NCBI GenBank assembly: GCA_016109435.1
Contig: JAEILR010000037.1
Location: forward strand, 1-59,272
Length of the DNA: 59,272 bases
Origin: Methanomassiliicoccus sp.
GTDB lineage: Archaea > Thermoplasmatota > Thermoplasmata > Methanomassiliicoccales > Methanomassiliicoccaceae
Direction of reading: 5' to 3'
The notes beneath the pieces are model-generated. The model had not been told where the DNA came from. It saw only the letters and a program-made list of their open reading frames with translations, and did not search any database. The position numbers were made by a program, and so were the translations under genes. Positions 22,978 to 32,110 of the stretch are shown piece after piece (within the stretch, counting starts at the first letter, position 1; every line of letters begins with the position of its first letter).

Positions 22978-25006
22978 GATCCTGGTCGTTGGGACCAAGG
23001 ACAGGTTGCCGGCCTCCATCGAGCTATTGTACGGGCTCGAGAACGTCCACATCGTCGACTTTTCACCCGAGGAAGAGGGATTCACCCTTGGCTCCCCCCT
23101 CCCCGAGGCCTCGGACGCGTCCTCAAAGCTCCTGAAGCTACGCTCCATGGAGAAGGACCTCGAGGTCGACGGATCGAAGTTCAAGGAGAAGATGCCGGTC
23201 AGCAAGATCGTGCCGAGCATCGACACCTCCATCGTGCAGATCGAGGCCGAGATGCAGGGGACCATCGCCTCCAAGGCCGCCAAGCAGGCCCGCCTGTCCG
23301 AGGCCCAGTCCCGGAAGGCGCTCCTTGAGCCGTACAAGGGCATCGATCTCGATCTCTCCATGTACAAAGGCTACGAGAACCTGGAGGTGTTCGCCGGTCA
23401 CGTCCACGGCTCCCCCGAGGCCCAGTTGAAGGAGGCCCTCGGAGGGGACCTGGAGCTGTTCTCCGACCCTCAAGGTTCGTTCATCGCCGTTTTCGTTCCC
23501 CGCGCCAAGGCCGACGAGGCCCAGCGCATTCTGGTCCAGAACGGCTTCACCGAAGCCCCCGTCCCCGACGGAACGGGCCGGCCGGCAGAGCTGGTGTCCG
23601 CCCTGGACACCGAGATCGACACTGTCACCAAGGAGCTTGAGGATGTTGAGATGAACATCGGTACGCTCCGGGAGAAGCACGCCGATTTCATCCTTGCGTC
23701 CGAGGAGCACCTAAGCATCATCGTGGAGAAGTCGGAACTGCCCCTGAGGATGGGCGCCTCCGACCACTCCTTCGTTATGGAGGCCTGGGTGCCCACCGCG
23801 GAGGTCGACACGGTCAAGAAGGCCTTCGCCGACAAATTCTCAGACAACATCCACGTCGAGGTCCTGGAGGACAAGACCAGGGCCGACGTCCACGAGAGCA
23901 AGGAGGAGATGAGGATGGAGGCCGGGCTGTCCACCGCCGAGGCCGTGGCCGTACCGCTCTCCGAGGAGACCCCGGTGAAGACCAAGCACGGCAAGACCGT
24001 GGACCGGTTCACCTTCTACACCAAGTTGCTCTCCACCCCTCGCTATAACGAGATAGACCCCACCATCATGGTGGCCATCTTCTTCCCCATCTTCTTCGGC
24101 CTGATGGTCGGGGACGTGGGTTACGGTATTCCTTTCGTCGTTCTCGGGTATCTTGGCTTAAAGAAGTGCCAGAGCAAGGAATGGCGCGCCATCGCCACCA
24201 TGTTGTTCTATGGCGGCATATTCGCCATCCTCTTCGGACTGTTCCTGTTCGGGGACATGCTGGGCATCGAGTTCACCGCCCTCCACGCCGACGAGCTGTC
24301 GTGGTCCGCCCTCCTGGGCATCGAGATCCCCAAGGTCCTTTTCGACTTCGGGGCCTTCAGCCTGCAGCTCGGGTACTTCACCAAGCTGGGCGATGTCAAG
24401 ATGCTCCTGTACATCAGCCTGTGGATCGGGGTCGTCCACCTGCTGATCGGCCTGTGCCTGGGGTTCTACAACCAGACCATGAGGCACGGCCTGAAGCACG
24501 CCATCGTGGAGAAGTTCTCCTGGATAATGATCATGGTCGGGTTCGCCCTGGTGGCGCTGCTGGTCATGATCGACGTGCTCATACGGGGCTATCCCCTGGA
24601 GTTCACCGACCCCCGGTTCGTCATCGGGATGGTGCTTATCGTAGTAGGAATGGTGCTCGCGGTGAAGGGCGAGGGTGGCAAGGCCATCATCGAGCTCCCC
24701 GAGGTAATGAGCAACGTTCTTTCCTACACTAGGCTGATCGCCATCGGCATGTCCAAGGCGGGCATGGCCCTGGCGTTCAACTTTATCGCCATCGAGCTGA
24801 TCGCGCCCTCGGGCGGCATCATGCTCGTGATGGGTCTGTTGGTGTTCGTCGTCGGCCACCTCATGATCTTCATCCTGGCGATACTCTCGGCCGGTCTGCA
24901 CGCCATCAGGCTGCAGTACGTCGAGCTGTTCAACAAATTTTACGAAGGAGGCGGGCTGGAGTTCAACCCCCTCAAGATAATAAGAAAGCATACAACGGAG
25001 GAATAA
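22952..25006 (+). CDS. atpI: A-type ATP synthase subunit I (a)
   Basis: A 684-residue membrane subunit. The cytoplasmic half (about 1-355) has long helices. The C-terminal membrane half begins with YTKLLSTPRYNEIDPTIMVAIFFPIFFGLMVGDVGYG-type sequence. About eight membrane helices follow, with the channel arginine in NVLSYTRLIAIGMS (about 594). It forms the ion half-channels against the K ring. Start ATG 22952 gives MLLPAPMSRILVVG, the usual family opening; ATG 22970 is an alternative. Confidence 0.95.
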   Translation: MLLPAPMSRILVVGTKDRLPASIELLYGLENVHIVDFSPEEEGFTLGSPLPEASDASSKLLKLRSMEKDLEVDGSKFKEKMPVSKIVPSIDTSIVQIEAEMQGTIASKAAKQARLSEAQSRKALLEPYKGIDLDLSMYKGYENLEVFAGHVHGSPEAQLKEALGGDLELFSDPQGSFIAVFVPRAKADEAQRILVQNGFTEAPVPDGTGRPAELVSALDTEIDTVTKELEDVEMNIGTLREKHADFILASEEHLSIIVEKSELPLRMGASDHSFVMEAWVPTAEVDTVKKAFADKFSDNIHVEVLEDKTRADVHESKEEMRMEAGLSTAEAVAVPLSEETPVKTKHGKTVDRFTFYTKLLSTPRYNEIDPTIMVAIFFPIFFGLMVGDVGYGIPFVVLGYLGLKKCQSKEWRAIATMLFYGGIFAILFGLFLFGDMLGIEFTALHADELSWSALLGIEIPKVLFDFGAFSLQLGYFTKLGDVKMLLYISLWIGVVHLLIGLCLGFYNQTMRHGLKHAIVEKFSWIMIMVGFALVALLVMIDVLIRGYPLEFTDPRFVIGMVLIVVGMVLAVKGEGGKAIIELPEVMSNVLSYTRLIAIGMSKAGMALAFNFIAIELIAPSGGIMLVMGLLVFVVGHLMIFILAILSAGLHAIRLQYVELFNKFYEGGGLEFNPLKIIRKHTTEE

Positions 25007-25008
25007 AA

Positions 25009-25233
25009 ATGGCAGATGTAGGCAGTGGACTGATTGCGATTGGTGCAGGATTGGCTGTTGGTCTGGCGGGCATTGGTTCGGCTATCGCCGAGGCTAGCAT
25101 CGGTGCGGCCGCGGTCGGCGCGATGGCCGAGGATGAGAAGCTGTTCGGTAAGGGTCTTATCCTGACCGTCATTCCCGAGACCATCGTTATCTTCGGCCTG
25201 GTCGTAGCTATCCTGCTCTGGCTCAACATGTGA
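25009..25233 (+). CDS. atpK: A-type ATP synthase subunit K (c), two-helix proteolipid
   Basis: A 74-residue hairpin of two membrane helices (about 5-28 and 48-71). A polar loop (AEDEKLFGKG) separates them, and the ion-binding glutamate is in TVIPETIVIFG (about 57). This is the single-hairpin type, not the duplicated or triplicated proteolipid of some methanogens. The first helix has the glycine repeat GAGLAVGLAGIGSAIAEAS. Ion specificity (H+ or Na+) cannot be settled by eye. It sits two bases after atpI. Confidence 0.95.
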   Translation: MADVGSGLIAIGAGLAVGLAGIGSAIAEASIGAAAVGAMAEDEKLFGKGLILTVIPETIVIFGLVVAILLWLNM

Positions 25234-25258
25234 GGAGTCAGCGCACGGAGGCTCGCTA

Positions 25259-25816
25259 ATGGCACTGGATAAGGTAGCCAACGATATCCTGGAGAACGCC
25301 CGGAAGGAAGCCGACCAGCGGATCCAGGAAGCGGAAAAGGAGAGAGCAAAGATCCTCCAGGACGCCGATCAGCGGATCGAGAAGATGCGCAAGGCGGAGG
25401 AGAAGGATCTCCAGGACGGCCTCATGCGCATGAGGAGACAGGAACTCTCCAGCGGTGAGCTGGAGGCAAAGAAGATCGTGCTGAACAAGAGGAAGGACAT
25501 CCTCAACCGGACCTTCGACGAGATGCTCAAGGAGCTGTCCTCGATGGCCCCCAAGGAGAAGTCCGATCTCTACAAGAAGATCATGGCCGATGGCAAGAAG
25601 ACCATCCACAGGCCCAAGGTCTTCATCCCCAAGGGGGAGGCCGACCTTCTTGCCGGTCTGCGGGGATGCGAATCGCTGACCGAGATCGACATGGGTTCCG
25701 GTCTGATCCTGGAGAACGAGGACGGTTCGGTCCGGCTGGACTACCGTTTCAAAACCATCCTGGAGAGCATCTGGGACCGGGACATGAAGAACATATCGAA
25801 CACGCTGTTCGAGTGA
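25259..25816 (+). CDS. atpE: A-type ATP synthase subunit E
   Basis: A 185-residue peripheral stalk subunit. The N-terminal half is a long charged helix (KVANDILENARKEADQRIQEAEKERAKILQDAD...), and the C-terminal half is a mixed domain ending in DYRFKTILESIWDRDMKNISNTLFE. It pairs with H. The spacing to atpK is 25 bases, with CGGAGG just upstream (25246-25251). Confidence 0.92.
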   Translation: MALDKVANDILENARKEADQRIQEAEKERAKILQDADQRIEKMRKAEEKDLQDGLMRMRRQELSSGELEAKKIVLNKRKDILNRTFDEMLKELSSMAPKEKSDLYKKIMADGKKTIHRPKVFIPKGEADLLAGLRGCESLTEIDMGSGLILENEDGSVRLDYRFKTILESIWDRDMKNISNTLFE

Positions 25817-25831
25817 GCGTTAGGTGAACAA

Positions 25832-26893
25832 ATGTTAGGACTAGGCCGCAACAAGGGTAACTACCCCTACGCCACAGCCAGGGTCAAGGCGAAGAAGGCC
25901 CAGCTGTTGACCAAGGACAACTACCCCAAGTTGATGATGATGGACCTCAATGAGATCGGCAGGTTCCTGGGCGAAACGGAGTACAAGGCAGAGATGACCG
26001 AGCTCGGTTCGAAGTATTCAGGGGTCAACCTCATCGAGCTGGGCACATCCATGAACCAGGCCCGGACCTACCGGAACATCATCGGCTTCTGCGAGGGTGA
26101 CCTCAAGACCATCCTGGCGGCCTACCTGCGCCGGTGGGACTACGCGAACATCAAGACCATCCTGCGCGGCAAGTTCTCCAACGCCAGCCTCGAGGAGATA
26201 CAGGAGGACCTCGTACCTGCGGGAAACCTCAGCGAGGAGTACCTCCTGTCCCTGGTGGCGATGGACGGGCCCAAGGAGATCCTGGACGCCGTCCACAAGA
26301 AGCAGGACATCGTCGTACCCGACGAGATCATGTCCAACTACGAGAAGGGAGGGAACCTGGCCCCCATCGAGGATTACCTCGACAAGGACTATTACGAGAA
26401 GCTTCTGGAGGCCGTTCCCCCCAAGGGGAAGCCCCGGGCCCTGTTCCAAAGGTACATCCGGAGGGAGATCGACATCGTGAACCTCCGCACCCTTCTCAAG
26501 CTGAAGCAGGCCGGGCTGAGCGCGGAGAAGATCCGCCCCTACTTCATCGAGGGCGGTCACGACCTGGACGTCAAGGAGCTGAACCGCCTGGCCATGTCCG
26601 AGAGCTTCGACTCGATGCTCGACGAACTGACCAAGCTGAAGTTCTACGAGGACATCAAGGAAGGACTGGAGACGGCGAAAAGGACCGGCTCCCTCAACGA
26701 CGTGATGCTGAGCCTGCAGGCATACCAGGCCAAGCAGGCGGAGAAGTTCTCCCACCTGTACCCGTTGTCCGTCCTTCCGATCATAGACTATGTCATAAGG
26801 AAGAAGATCGAGGTCGACAACATCCGCATCGTGGCCCGCGGCAAGGCCACCGGGATGGACCCCGAAACGATAAAGAAACTGCTGGTGATCTGA
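25832..26893 (+). CDS. atpC: A-type ATP synthase subunit C
   Basis: A 353-residue all-helical subunit (family YjfI/ATP-synt_AC39). It opens with NKGNYPYATARVKAKKAQLL, the conserved YPYAxxRVxAx start, and ends with IRIVARGKATGMDPETIKKLLVI. Three pseudo-repeats of a helical bundle couple the central shaft to the K ring. The stop overlaps the start of atpF (TGATG). Confidence 0.93.
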   Translation: MLGLGRNKGNYPYATARVKAKKAQLLTKDNYPKLMMMDLNEIGRFLGETEYKAEMTELGSKYSGVNLIELGTSMNQARTYRNIIGFCEGDLKTILAAYLRRWDYANIKTILRGKFSNASLEEIQEDLVPAGNLSEEYLLSLVAMDGPKEILDAVHKKQDIVVPDEIMSNYEKGGNLAPIEDYLDKDYYEKLLEAVPPKGKPRALFQRYIRREIDIVNLRTLLKLKQAGLSAEKIRPYFIEGGHDLDVKELNRLAMSESFDSMLDELTKLKFYEDIKEGLETAKRTGSLNDVMLSLQAYQAKQAEKFSHLYPLSVLPIIDYVIRKKIEVDNIRIVARGKATGMDPETIKKLLVI

Positions 26894-27198
26894 TGGAGTT
26901 CGCAGTACTGGGAAGTGAGGAGTTCGTGCTGGGCTTCCGCCTGGCCGGCATCCGGCGGATATATGCCGTCCGGCCGGCGGAGTACGAACAGAAGCTGCTG
27001 GACCTGGTATCGGACCCGACCATCGGCATACTGGCGATCAATGCAGCTGACCTGTCCAAGACCTCTCCTAACTCCCGCAAGAAAGCGATGGAGAGCATCT
27101 CCCCGGTCGTCGTTCCCGTAGGCGGAGAGGAAGGCGACCTGAGAGAGAAGGTGAAGAGAGCGATTGGCGTTGACCTATACAAGACTGAGAGGGATTGA
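26893..27198 (+). CDS. atpF: A-type ATP synthase subunit F
   Basis: A 101-residue Rossmann-like subunit starting [20 protein letters not shown], the conserved family opening. It binds the central stalk with D. ATG 26893 overlaps the atpC stop by one base, and the gene ends two bases before the atpA ATG. Confidence 0.9.
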   Translation: MEFAVLGSEEFVLGFRLAGIRRIYAVRPAEYEQKLLDLVSDPTIGILAINAADLSKTSPNSRKKAMESISPVVVPVGGEEGDLREKVKRAIGVDLYKTERD

Positions 27199-27200
27199 AA

Positions 27201-28934
27201 ATGGCGAAGCAAGGCGAGATCTACAGGGTGGCCGGACCGGTGGTGACCGCGATCGGGATCTCCCCCAAGATGTATGACATCATGCAGGTGGGAGAAGAGG
27301 GCCTGATGGGCGAGGTCATCAAGATCGACGGCGACAAGACTATCATCCAGGTTTATGAGGAGACCTCCGGGCTGCGGCCCGGCGAGAAGGTCATCGATAC
27401 CGCACAGCCCCTGGTGGCCGAGCTCGGTCCCGGGCTCCTGACCAGCGTGTACGACGGTATCCAGAGGCCCCTTCCGGTCTTGATGAAGAACATGGGCGAC
27501 TACATCAAAAGGGGCGTCAGCGCTCCGGGGCTGGACCACACCAAGAAGTGGCACTTCACCCCGGTGGCCAAGAGGGGCGACAACGTCGTCCCCGGCTCCA
27601 TCCTGGGAACGGTCCAGGAGTTCTACATCACCCACAAGATCATGGTCCCCCCCGGAGTGAGCGGAACGCTCAACAGCATCACCGAGGGCGACTTCACCAT
27701 CGACGAGACCATCGCCACCGTTGGGACCCGCAACCTCACCATGCTGCAGAAGTGGCCGGTGCGTAACGGTCGCCCGTTCGGCAAGAAGCTGCTTCCCGAC
27801 ATACCCCTGGTCACTGGACAGAGGGTCCTGGACACCATGTTCCCCCTGCCTCAGGGAGGGACCGCGGCCATCCCCGGCGCCTTCGGTACCGGCAAGACGG
27901 TCACCCAGCAGCAGCTGGCCAAGTGGTCCGACGCCGAGATCGTGGTGTACATCGGCTGCGGGGAGCGCGGCAACGAGATGACCGAGGTCCTGGCGACGTT
28001 CCCGGAGCTGGAGGACCCCAAGACCGGGGAGCCTCTGATGCAGAGGACCGTGCTCATCGCCAACACCTCCAACATGCCCGTGGCGGCGCGTGAGGCGTCC
28101 GTGTACACCGGGATGACCATCGCCGAGTACTACCGTGACATGGGTTACAACGTGTCGCTGATGGCCGACTCCACCTCCCGGTGGGCCGAGGCCATGAGGG
28201 AGATATCCTCCAGGCTGGAAGAGATGCCCGGCGAGGAAGGTTACCCCGCCTACCTGGCGGCGAGGCTCTCGGAGTTCTACGAGCGGTCCGGCCGGGTGGA
28301 GAACAGCAACGGGACCACCGGGTCGGTCTCCGTGGTCGGAGCGGTGTCCCCGCCCGGCGGTGACATGTCCGAGCCGGTCACGCAGAACACCCTGCGTATC
28401 GTCCGTGTGTTCTGGGCCCTCGATTCCAAGCTCCGCGAGCGCAGGCACTTCCCGACCATCAACTGGCTGACCTCGTACTCGCTGTACACCAAGAACCTGG
28501 ACGCCTGGTACAAGGTCAATGTGGCGGAGGACTTCCCCGCCCAGAGGCAGTGGGCCATGGAGGTCCTGCAGAAGGAGGCCGAGCTTCAGGAGATCGTGCA
28601 GCTGGTCGGTTCCGACGCGCTGCCCGACGAGCAGAAGATGACCCTGGAGGTAGCGAGGATGATCCGTGAGATCTTCCTGCAGCAGAACGCCTACCACAAG
28701 GTCGACACCTACTGTCCCCTGCCGAGGCAGTACAAGGTCATGAAGCTGATCAGGAAGTTCTCCGACCTGTCCAAGAAGGCCGTCGAGGCCGGCGTATCCG
28801 TCGATGACATCGTCGAGCTTCCGGTCCGTAACCGTCTGGCCAAGTCCAAGTACGAGGAGAACATCGACCAGGAACTGGAGGCCGTGGCCAAGGAAATGGA
28901 TGGCCAGTTCGAGAACCTGGGGGGTAAGGCATGA
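27201..28934 (+). CDS. atpA: A-type ATP synthase catalytic subunit A
   Basis: A 577-residue catalytic subunit. A beta-barrel N-terminus ([15 protein letters not shown]) comes first. The bulge region characteristic of A subunits (about 115-185) and P-loop GAFGTGKT (about 224-231) follow. Then come catalytic [11 protein letters not shown], the DSTSRWAEA segment and a C-terminal helical domain. No intein is present, although this gene is a common intein site. ATG 27201 is preferred; an upstream in-frame TTG would overlap the atpF stop. Confidence 0.97.
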   Translation: MAKQGEIYRVAGPVVTAIGISPKMYDIMQVGEEGLMGEVIKIDGDKTIIQVYEETSGLRPGEKVIDTAQPLVAELGPGLLTSVYDGIQRPLPVLMKNMGDYIKRGVSAPGLDHTKKWHFTPVAKRGDNVVPGSILGTVQEFYITHKIMVPPGVSGTLNSITEGDFTIDETIATVGTRNLTMLQKWPVRNGRPFGKKLLPDIPLVTGQRVLDTMFPLPQGGTAAIPGAFGTGKTVTQQQLAKWSDAEIVVYIGCGERGNEMTEVLATFPELEDPKTGEPLMQRTVLIANTSNMPVAAREASVYTGMTIAEYYRDMGYNVSLMADSTSRWAEAMREISSRLEEMPGEEGYPAYLAARLSEFYERSGRVENSNGTTGSVSVVGAVSPPGGDMSEPVTQNTLRIVRVFWALDSKLRERRHFPTINWLTSYSLYTKNLDAWYKVNVAEDFPAQRQWAMEVLQKEAELQEIVQLVGSDALPDEQKMTLEVARMIREIFLQQNAYHKVDTYCPLPRQYKVMKLIRKFSDLSKKAVEAGVSVDDIVELPVRNRLAKSKYEENIDQELEAVAKEMDGQFENLGGKA

Positions 28935-30322
28935 GCATCGTTTCCAAAGAGTACCGCACCATCTCGCAGATCGCCGGTCCGCTGGTGTTCGTCGAGAAGA
29001 CCGAGCCGGTGGGCTACAATGAACTAGCGACCGTGACCATGCCCGACGGCACCCAGAAGAGGGGCCAGGTGCTGGACACCTCCGGCAAGTACGTGGTCAT
29101 CCAGGTGTTCGAGGGTACCGCCGGAGTGGAGCGCGCCGCGGGCGTCAAGTTCCTCGGCGAGACCATGAAGATGCCGGTGTCCAAGGACATGCTGGGCAGG
29201 ATCCTGGACGGAGCCGGTGACCCCATCGACGGCGGTCCGGCGATCACCCCCGAGGACCGCCTGGACATCAACGGGGCGGCCATCAACCCGTGGGCCCGAG
29301 CTGAACCGAAGGAGTTCATCCAGACCGGTATCTCCACCATCGACGGGATGAACACCCTGGTCCGGGGACAGAAGCTCCCTATCTTCTCCGGGAGCGGTCT
29401 TCCGCACAACGACATCGCGCTGCAGATCGCCCGTCAGGCCAAGGTCCGGGGCTCCGACGAGGAGTTCGCCGTGGTCTTCGCCGCGATGGGCATCACCGCC
29501 GAGGAAGCGCAGTACTTCATGGGCGACTTCGAGAGGACCGGCGCGCTGAAGCGCGCGGTCGTGTTCATGAACCTGGCCGACGACCCGGCCATCGAGAGGA
29601 TCATCACCCCGAGGCTGGCGCTGACCACCGCGGAGTACCTGGCCTTCGAGCTGGACATGCACGTGCTGGTCATCCTGACCGACATCACCAACTACTGCGA
29701 GGCCCTGCGTCAGATCGGCGCGGCCCGTGAGGAAGTGCCCGGCCGCCGTGGCTATCCGGGGTACATGTACACCGACCTGGCGACGCTGTACGAGCGTGCC
29801 GGCAGGATCAAGGGGAAGAAGGGCTCGATCACCCAGATCCCCATCCTGACCATGCCCGGTGACGATATCACCCACCCCATCCCCGACCTGACCGGTTACA
29901 TCACCGAGGGTCAGATCGTGGCTTCCAGGGAGCTGAACCGGGCCGGTGTCTACCCACCGATCAATGTCGGTGCCTCCCTTTCCCGTCTGATGAACGCCGG
30001 TATCGGGCCTGGACTGACCAGGGAGGACCACAAGGCCGTGTCCGACCAGTGCTACGCCGCCTACGCCGAGGGCAGGGACCTCAGGGGTCTCGTGGCCATC
30101 GTCGGAAAGGAGTCGCTGTCGGAGAGGGACCGCAGGTTCCTGGACTTCGCCGATGCCTTCGAGAACAAGTTCGTCAGGCAGGGTCACGACGAGGACCGCG
30201 ACATCGAGACCACCCTGGAGATCGCCTGGGAACTGGTGGCCATGCTGCCGGAGAACCAGCTGTCGAGGATCGACCGGAAGTACATCGAGAAGTACCACCC
30301 CGCCCACAGAAAGAGTGAGTGA
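28931..30322 (+). CDS. atpB: A-type ATP synthase subunit B
   Basis: A 463-residue regulatory nucleotide-binding subunit. It has [17 protein letters not shown] at the start, a degenerate P-loop region ([18 protein letters not shown]) without GKT as expected for B, and the conserved [19 protein letters not shown] overlap with atpA gives translational coupling. It supports the A3B3 head and does not turn over ATP itself. Confidence 0.97.
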   Translation: MSIVSKEYRTISQIAGPLVFVEKTEPVGYNELATVTMPDGTQKRGQVLDTSGKYVVIQVFEGTAGVERAAGVKFLGETMKMPVSKDMLGRILDGAGDPIDGGPAITPEDRLDINGAAINPWARAEPKEFIQTGISTIDGMNTLVRGQKLPIFSGSGLPHNDIALQIARQAKVRGSDEEFAVVFAAMGITAEEAQYFMGDFERTGALKRAVVFMNLADDPAIERIITPRLALTTAEYLAFELDMHVLVILTDITNYCEALRQIGAAREEVPGRRGYPGYMYTDLATLYERAGRIKGKKGSITQIPILTMPGDDITHPIPDLTGYITEGQIVASRELNRAGVYPPINVGASLSRLMNAGIGPGLTREDHKAVSDQCYAAYAEGRDLRGLVAIVGKESLSERDRRFLDFADAFENKFVRQGHDEDRDIETTLEIAWELVAMLPENQLSRIDRKYIEKYHPAHRKSE

Positions 30323-30324
30323 AG

Positions 30325-30969
30325 ATGCCAAGGATGGAGGTTAAGCCGACCCGCTCGGAGCTGCTCGAGATCAAGAAGAGGATCAAGCTGACGAAGTCAG
30401 GCCACAAGATCCTCAAGATGAAGAGGGACGGTCTGATCATCGAGTTCTTCAAGATCCTGGAGCAGGCCAAGCAGGTCCGCGTGAAGATCGTCAAGGACTA
30501 CGATGAGGCCATGGCCAAGATCAACGTGGCCCAGGCCGTGGACGGCGCCATCGCGGTGCAGTCGGCGGCCTTCGCCCTCCGCCTCCATCCCGAGGTCACC
30601 CTCCGCTCCAAGAACGTCATGGGGGTGGTGGTCCCGGAGATCGAGACCAACTCGCTGAAGAGCACCGTGGACCAGCGCGGTTACGGTGTCATCGGCACCT
30701 CGACCTACATCGACGAGGCCACCCGGGCGTTCGAGAACCTCGTGGAGACCCTGGTGCAGGCGGCGGAGATCGAGACCACCATGAAGAAGCTCCTGGACGA
30801 GATCGAGAGGACCAAGCGCAGGGTCAACGCCCTGGAGTTCAAGGTCATCCCCGAGCTCGACGAGGCCAGAGCGTTCATCGAGCTGCGTCTTCAGGAGATG
30901 GAGAGGGAGAACACCTTCCGTCTCAAGCGCATCAAGGACAAGGCCGAGGCCAGAGTTGAGACCGCTTGA
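30325..30969 (+). CDS. atpD: A-type ATP synthase subunit D
   Basis: A 214-residue central-shaft subunit: two long helices forming a coiled coil (about 8-65 and 115-195) around a small middle domain. The opening PTRSELLEIKKRIKLTKSGHKILKMKRD is the family signature. GTG 30319 overlaps the atpB stop, and ATG 30325 is chosen as the more usual start. The last 14 bases overlap a further small ORF in another frame. Confidence 0.93.
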   Translation: MPRMEVKPTRSELLEIKKRIKLTKSGHKILKMKRDGLIIEFFKILEQAKQVRVKIVKDYDEAMAKINVAQAVDGAIAVQSAAFALRLHPEVTLRSKNVMGVVVPEIETNSLKSTVDQRGYGVIGTSTYIDEATRAFENLVETLVQAAEIETTMKKLLDEIERTKRRVNALEFKVIPELDEARAFIELRLQEMERENTFRLKRIKDKAEARVETA

Positions 30970-31108
30970 AGAGATAATCAAACCCTTTCTCGATTTTCAT
31001 GATCCGAAGGCCCGGGGCCGACTGCTCCGGTTCTTCTGGATCGTATCCCTGTTCATGCTGGTGCTCGGGTACATCCTGATCGTCTACTTCCTGTTCTTCG
31101 AACCGTGA
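30956..31108 (+). CDS. Overlapping 50-residue single-helix membrane protein after atpD
   Basis: Starting at TTG 30956 inside the last codons of atpD, the frame gives a charged N-terminus (MRPLEEIIKPFLDFHDPK then basic residues). One strong membrane helix (about 29-47, rich in F, L, I, V) and a stop at 31106 follow. The 14-base overlap with atpD and the immediate end before the next TATA box (31112) make it look like the tenth gene of the operon. Single-helix proteins are hard to prove by sequence alone. No known ATP synthase subunit is obvious. Confidence 0.5.
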   Translation: MRPLEEIIKPFLDFHDPKARGRLLRFFWIVSLFMLVLGYILIVYFLFFEP

Positions 31109-31111
31109 GCA

Positions 31112-31120
31112 GGATTTATA
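31112..31120 (+). promoter_or_regulatory. TATA box of the antiporter gene
   Basis: GGATTTATA lies about 30 bases before ATG 31145, so transcription would start near the ATG (leaderless or almost so). Confidence 0.5.
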
Positions 31121-31144
31121 GCCAGACCACCTTACCGTCCACCG

Positions 31145-32110
31145 ATGGACCCCGTCGTCTCCCTGGGCCTGCTGGCGGTCGGCGCCGTAGCCCTGTTCCT
31201 GGGTTCCAAGTGGCTGGTGGACGGCTCCACCGCGCTGGCATTGAGGTACGGGGTCCGGCCGCTGGTCATCGGCCTCACCATCGTCGCCCTGGGCACCTCC
31301 TCCCCGGAGGCCGTTCTGGCGTTCTTCACCTCGCTGGAAGGGAACAACCAGTTGTCCCTGGGCAACGTCATCGGGGCCAACATCTCGGTGGCCGCCCTGA
31401 TCCTCGGCGTGGGCTGCCTGATGGGCCCCCTGGCCCTGAAACTGAACCGGATGTGGAGGGAGTCCGCGTTCCTTCTGCTGTCCGGCCCCCTGCTCGCCTT
31501 CCTGGCCTGGGACGGGCGTCTGGACCTCTTCGACGGGGTGATCATGTTCATCGTCCTCAGCGGCTTCTTCTACGTCCTGTACTCGGCGGCCTGCCGAGGA
31601 GAGACCTGCGCCGTGGTCGAGGAGGAGCTGGAGGTGGTCAGCGATGTCGGACGGATGTCGTTTAACAGGACGATAGCGCTGATCGTGGCCGGCTCGGCGC
31701 TGCTGGCGGTGGGAGCGCAGGCGGTCATCGAGGGCGCCTCCGGCCTGGCCGCCACCCTGGGGGTGGGAGAACAGATCATCGGCCTCACCCTGGTGGCCAT
31801 TGGCACCACCATACCGGAGCTGACGGTCACTATCACCGCGTCCAGGAAGAGGCAGTCGGACGTGGTGCTTGGGAACGTGGTCGGGACCATCATCGTCAAC
31901 ACCCTGTTCATCCTGGGACTGGGGGCCATCGTGGGGGGCTACGACACCACCGCATCCGCGACCTGGGTGGGCATGGCCATCATGATATCGCTGTCCACCC
32001 TCGTCGTGCTGCTGCTGGCGTTCCTCGACCGGGGCTGGCGGAGGACCGGGCTCATGATGCTGTCCCTATACGCGCTGTACATCGCGGTGGTGGCCCTGTT
32101 CCTGGGATGA
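31145..32110 (+). CDS. Calcium/sodium antiporter (CaCA family, YrbG-like)
   Basis: A 321-residue protein with about ten membrane segments and the two inverted alpha-repeats of the family: GTSSPEAV (about 57-64) and GTTIPELTV (about 222-230). Each carries the ion-binding glutamate; GNVIGANI and GNVVGTII follow in each half. It exchanges Ca2+ (or another divalent ion) for Na+ or H+. Own promoter just after the ATP synthase operon. It is convergent with the DP1 gene, ending one base before it. Confidence 0.92.
   Translation: MDPVVSLGLLAVGAVALFLGSKWLVDGSTALALRYGVRPLVIGLTIVALGTSSPEAVLAFFTSLEGNNQLSLGNVIGANISVAALILGVGCLMGPLALKLNRMWRESAFLLLSGPLLAFLAWDGRLDLFDGVIMFIVLSGFFYVLYSAACRGETCAVVEEELEVVSDVGRMSFNRTIALIVAGSALLAVGAQAVIEGASGLAATLGVGEQIIGLTLVAIGTTIPELTVTITASRKRQSDVVLGNVVGTIIVNTLFILGLGAIVGGYDTTASATWVGMAIMISLSTLVVLLLAFLDRGWRRTGLMMLSLYALYIAVVALFLG

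Noticed and set aside
27201..28934. Intein in ATP synthase subunit A
   Set aside because: Length of 577 residues and uninterrupted P-loop region show there is none.
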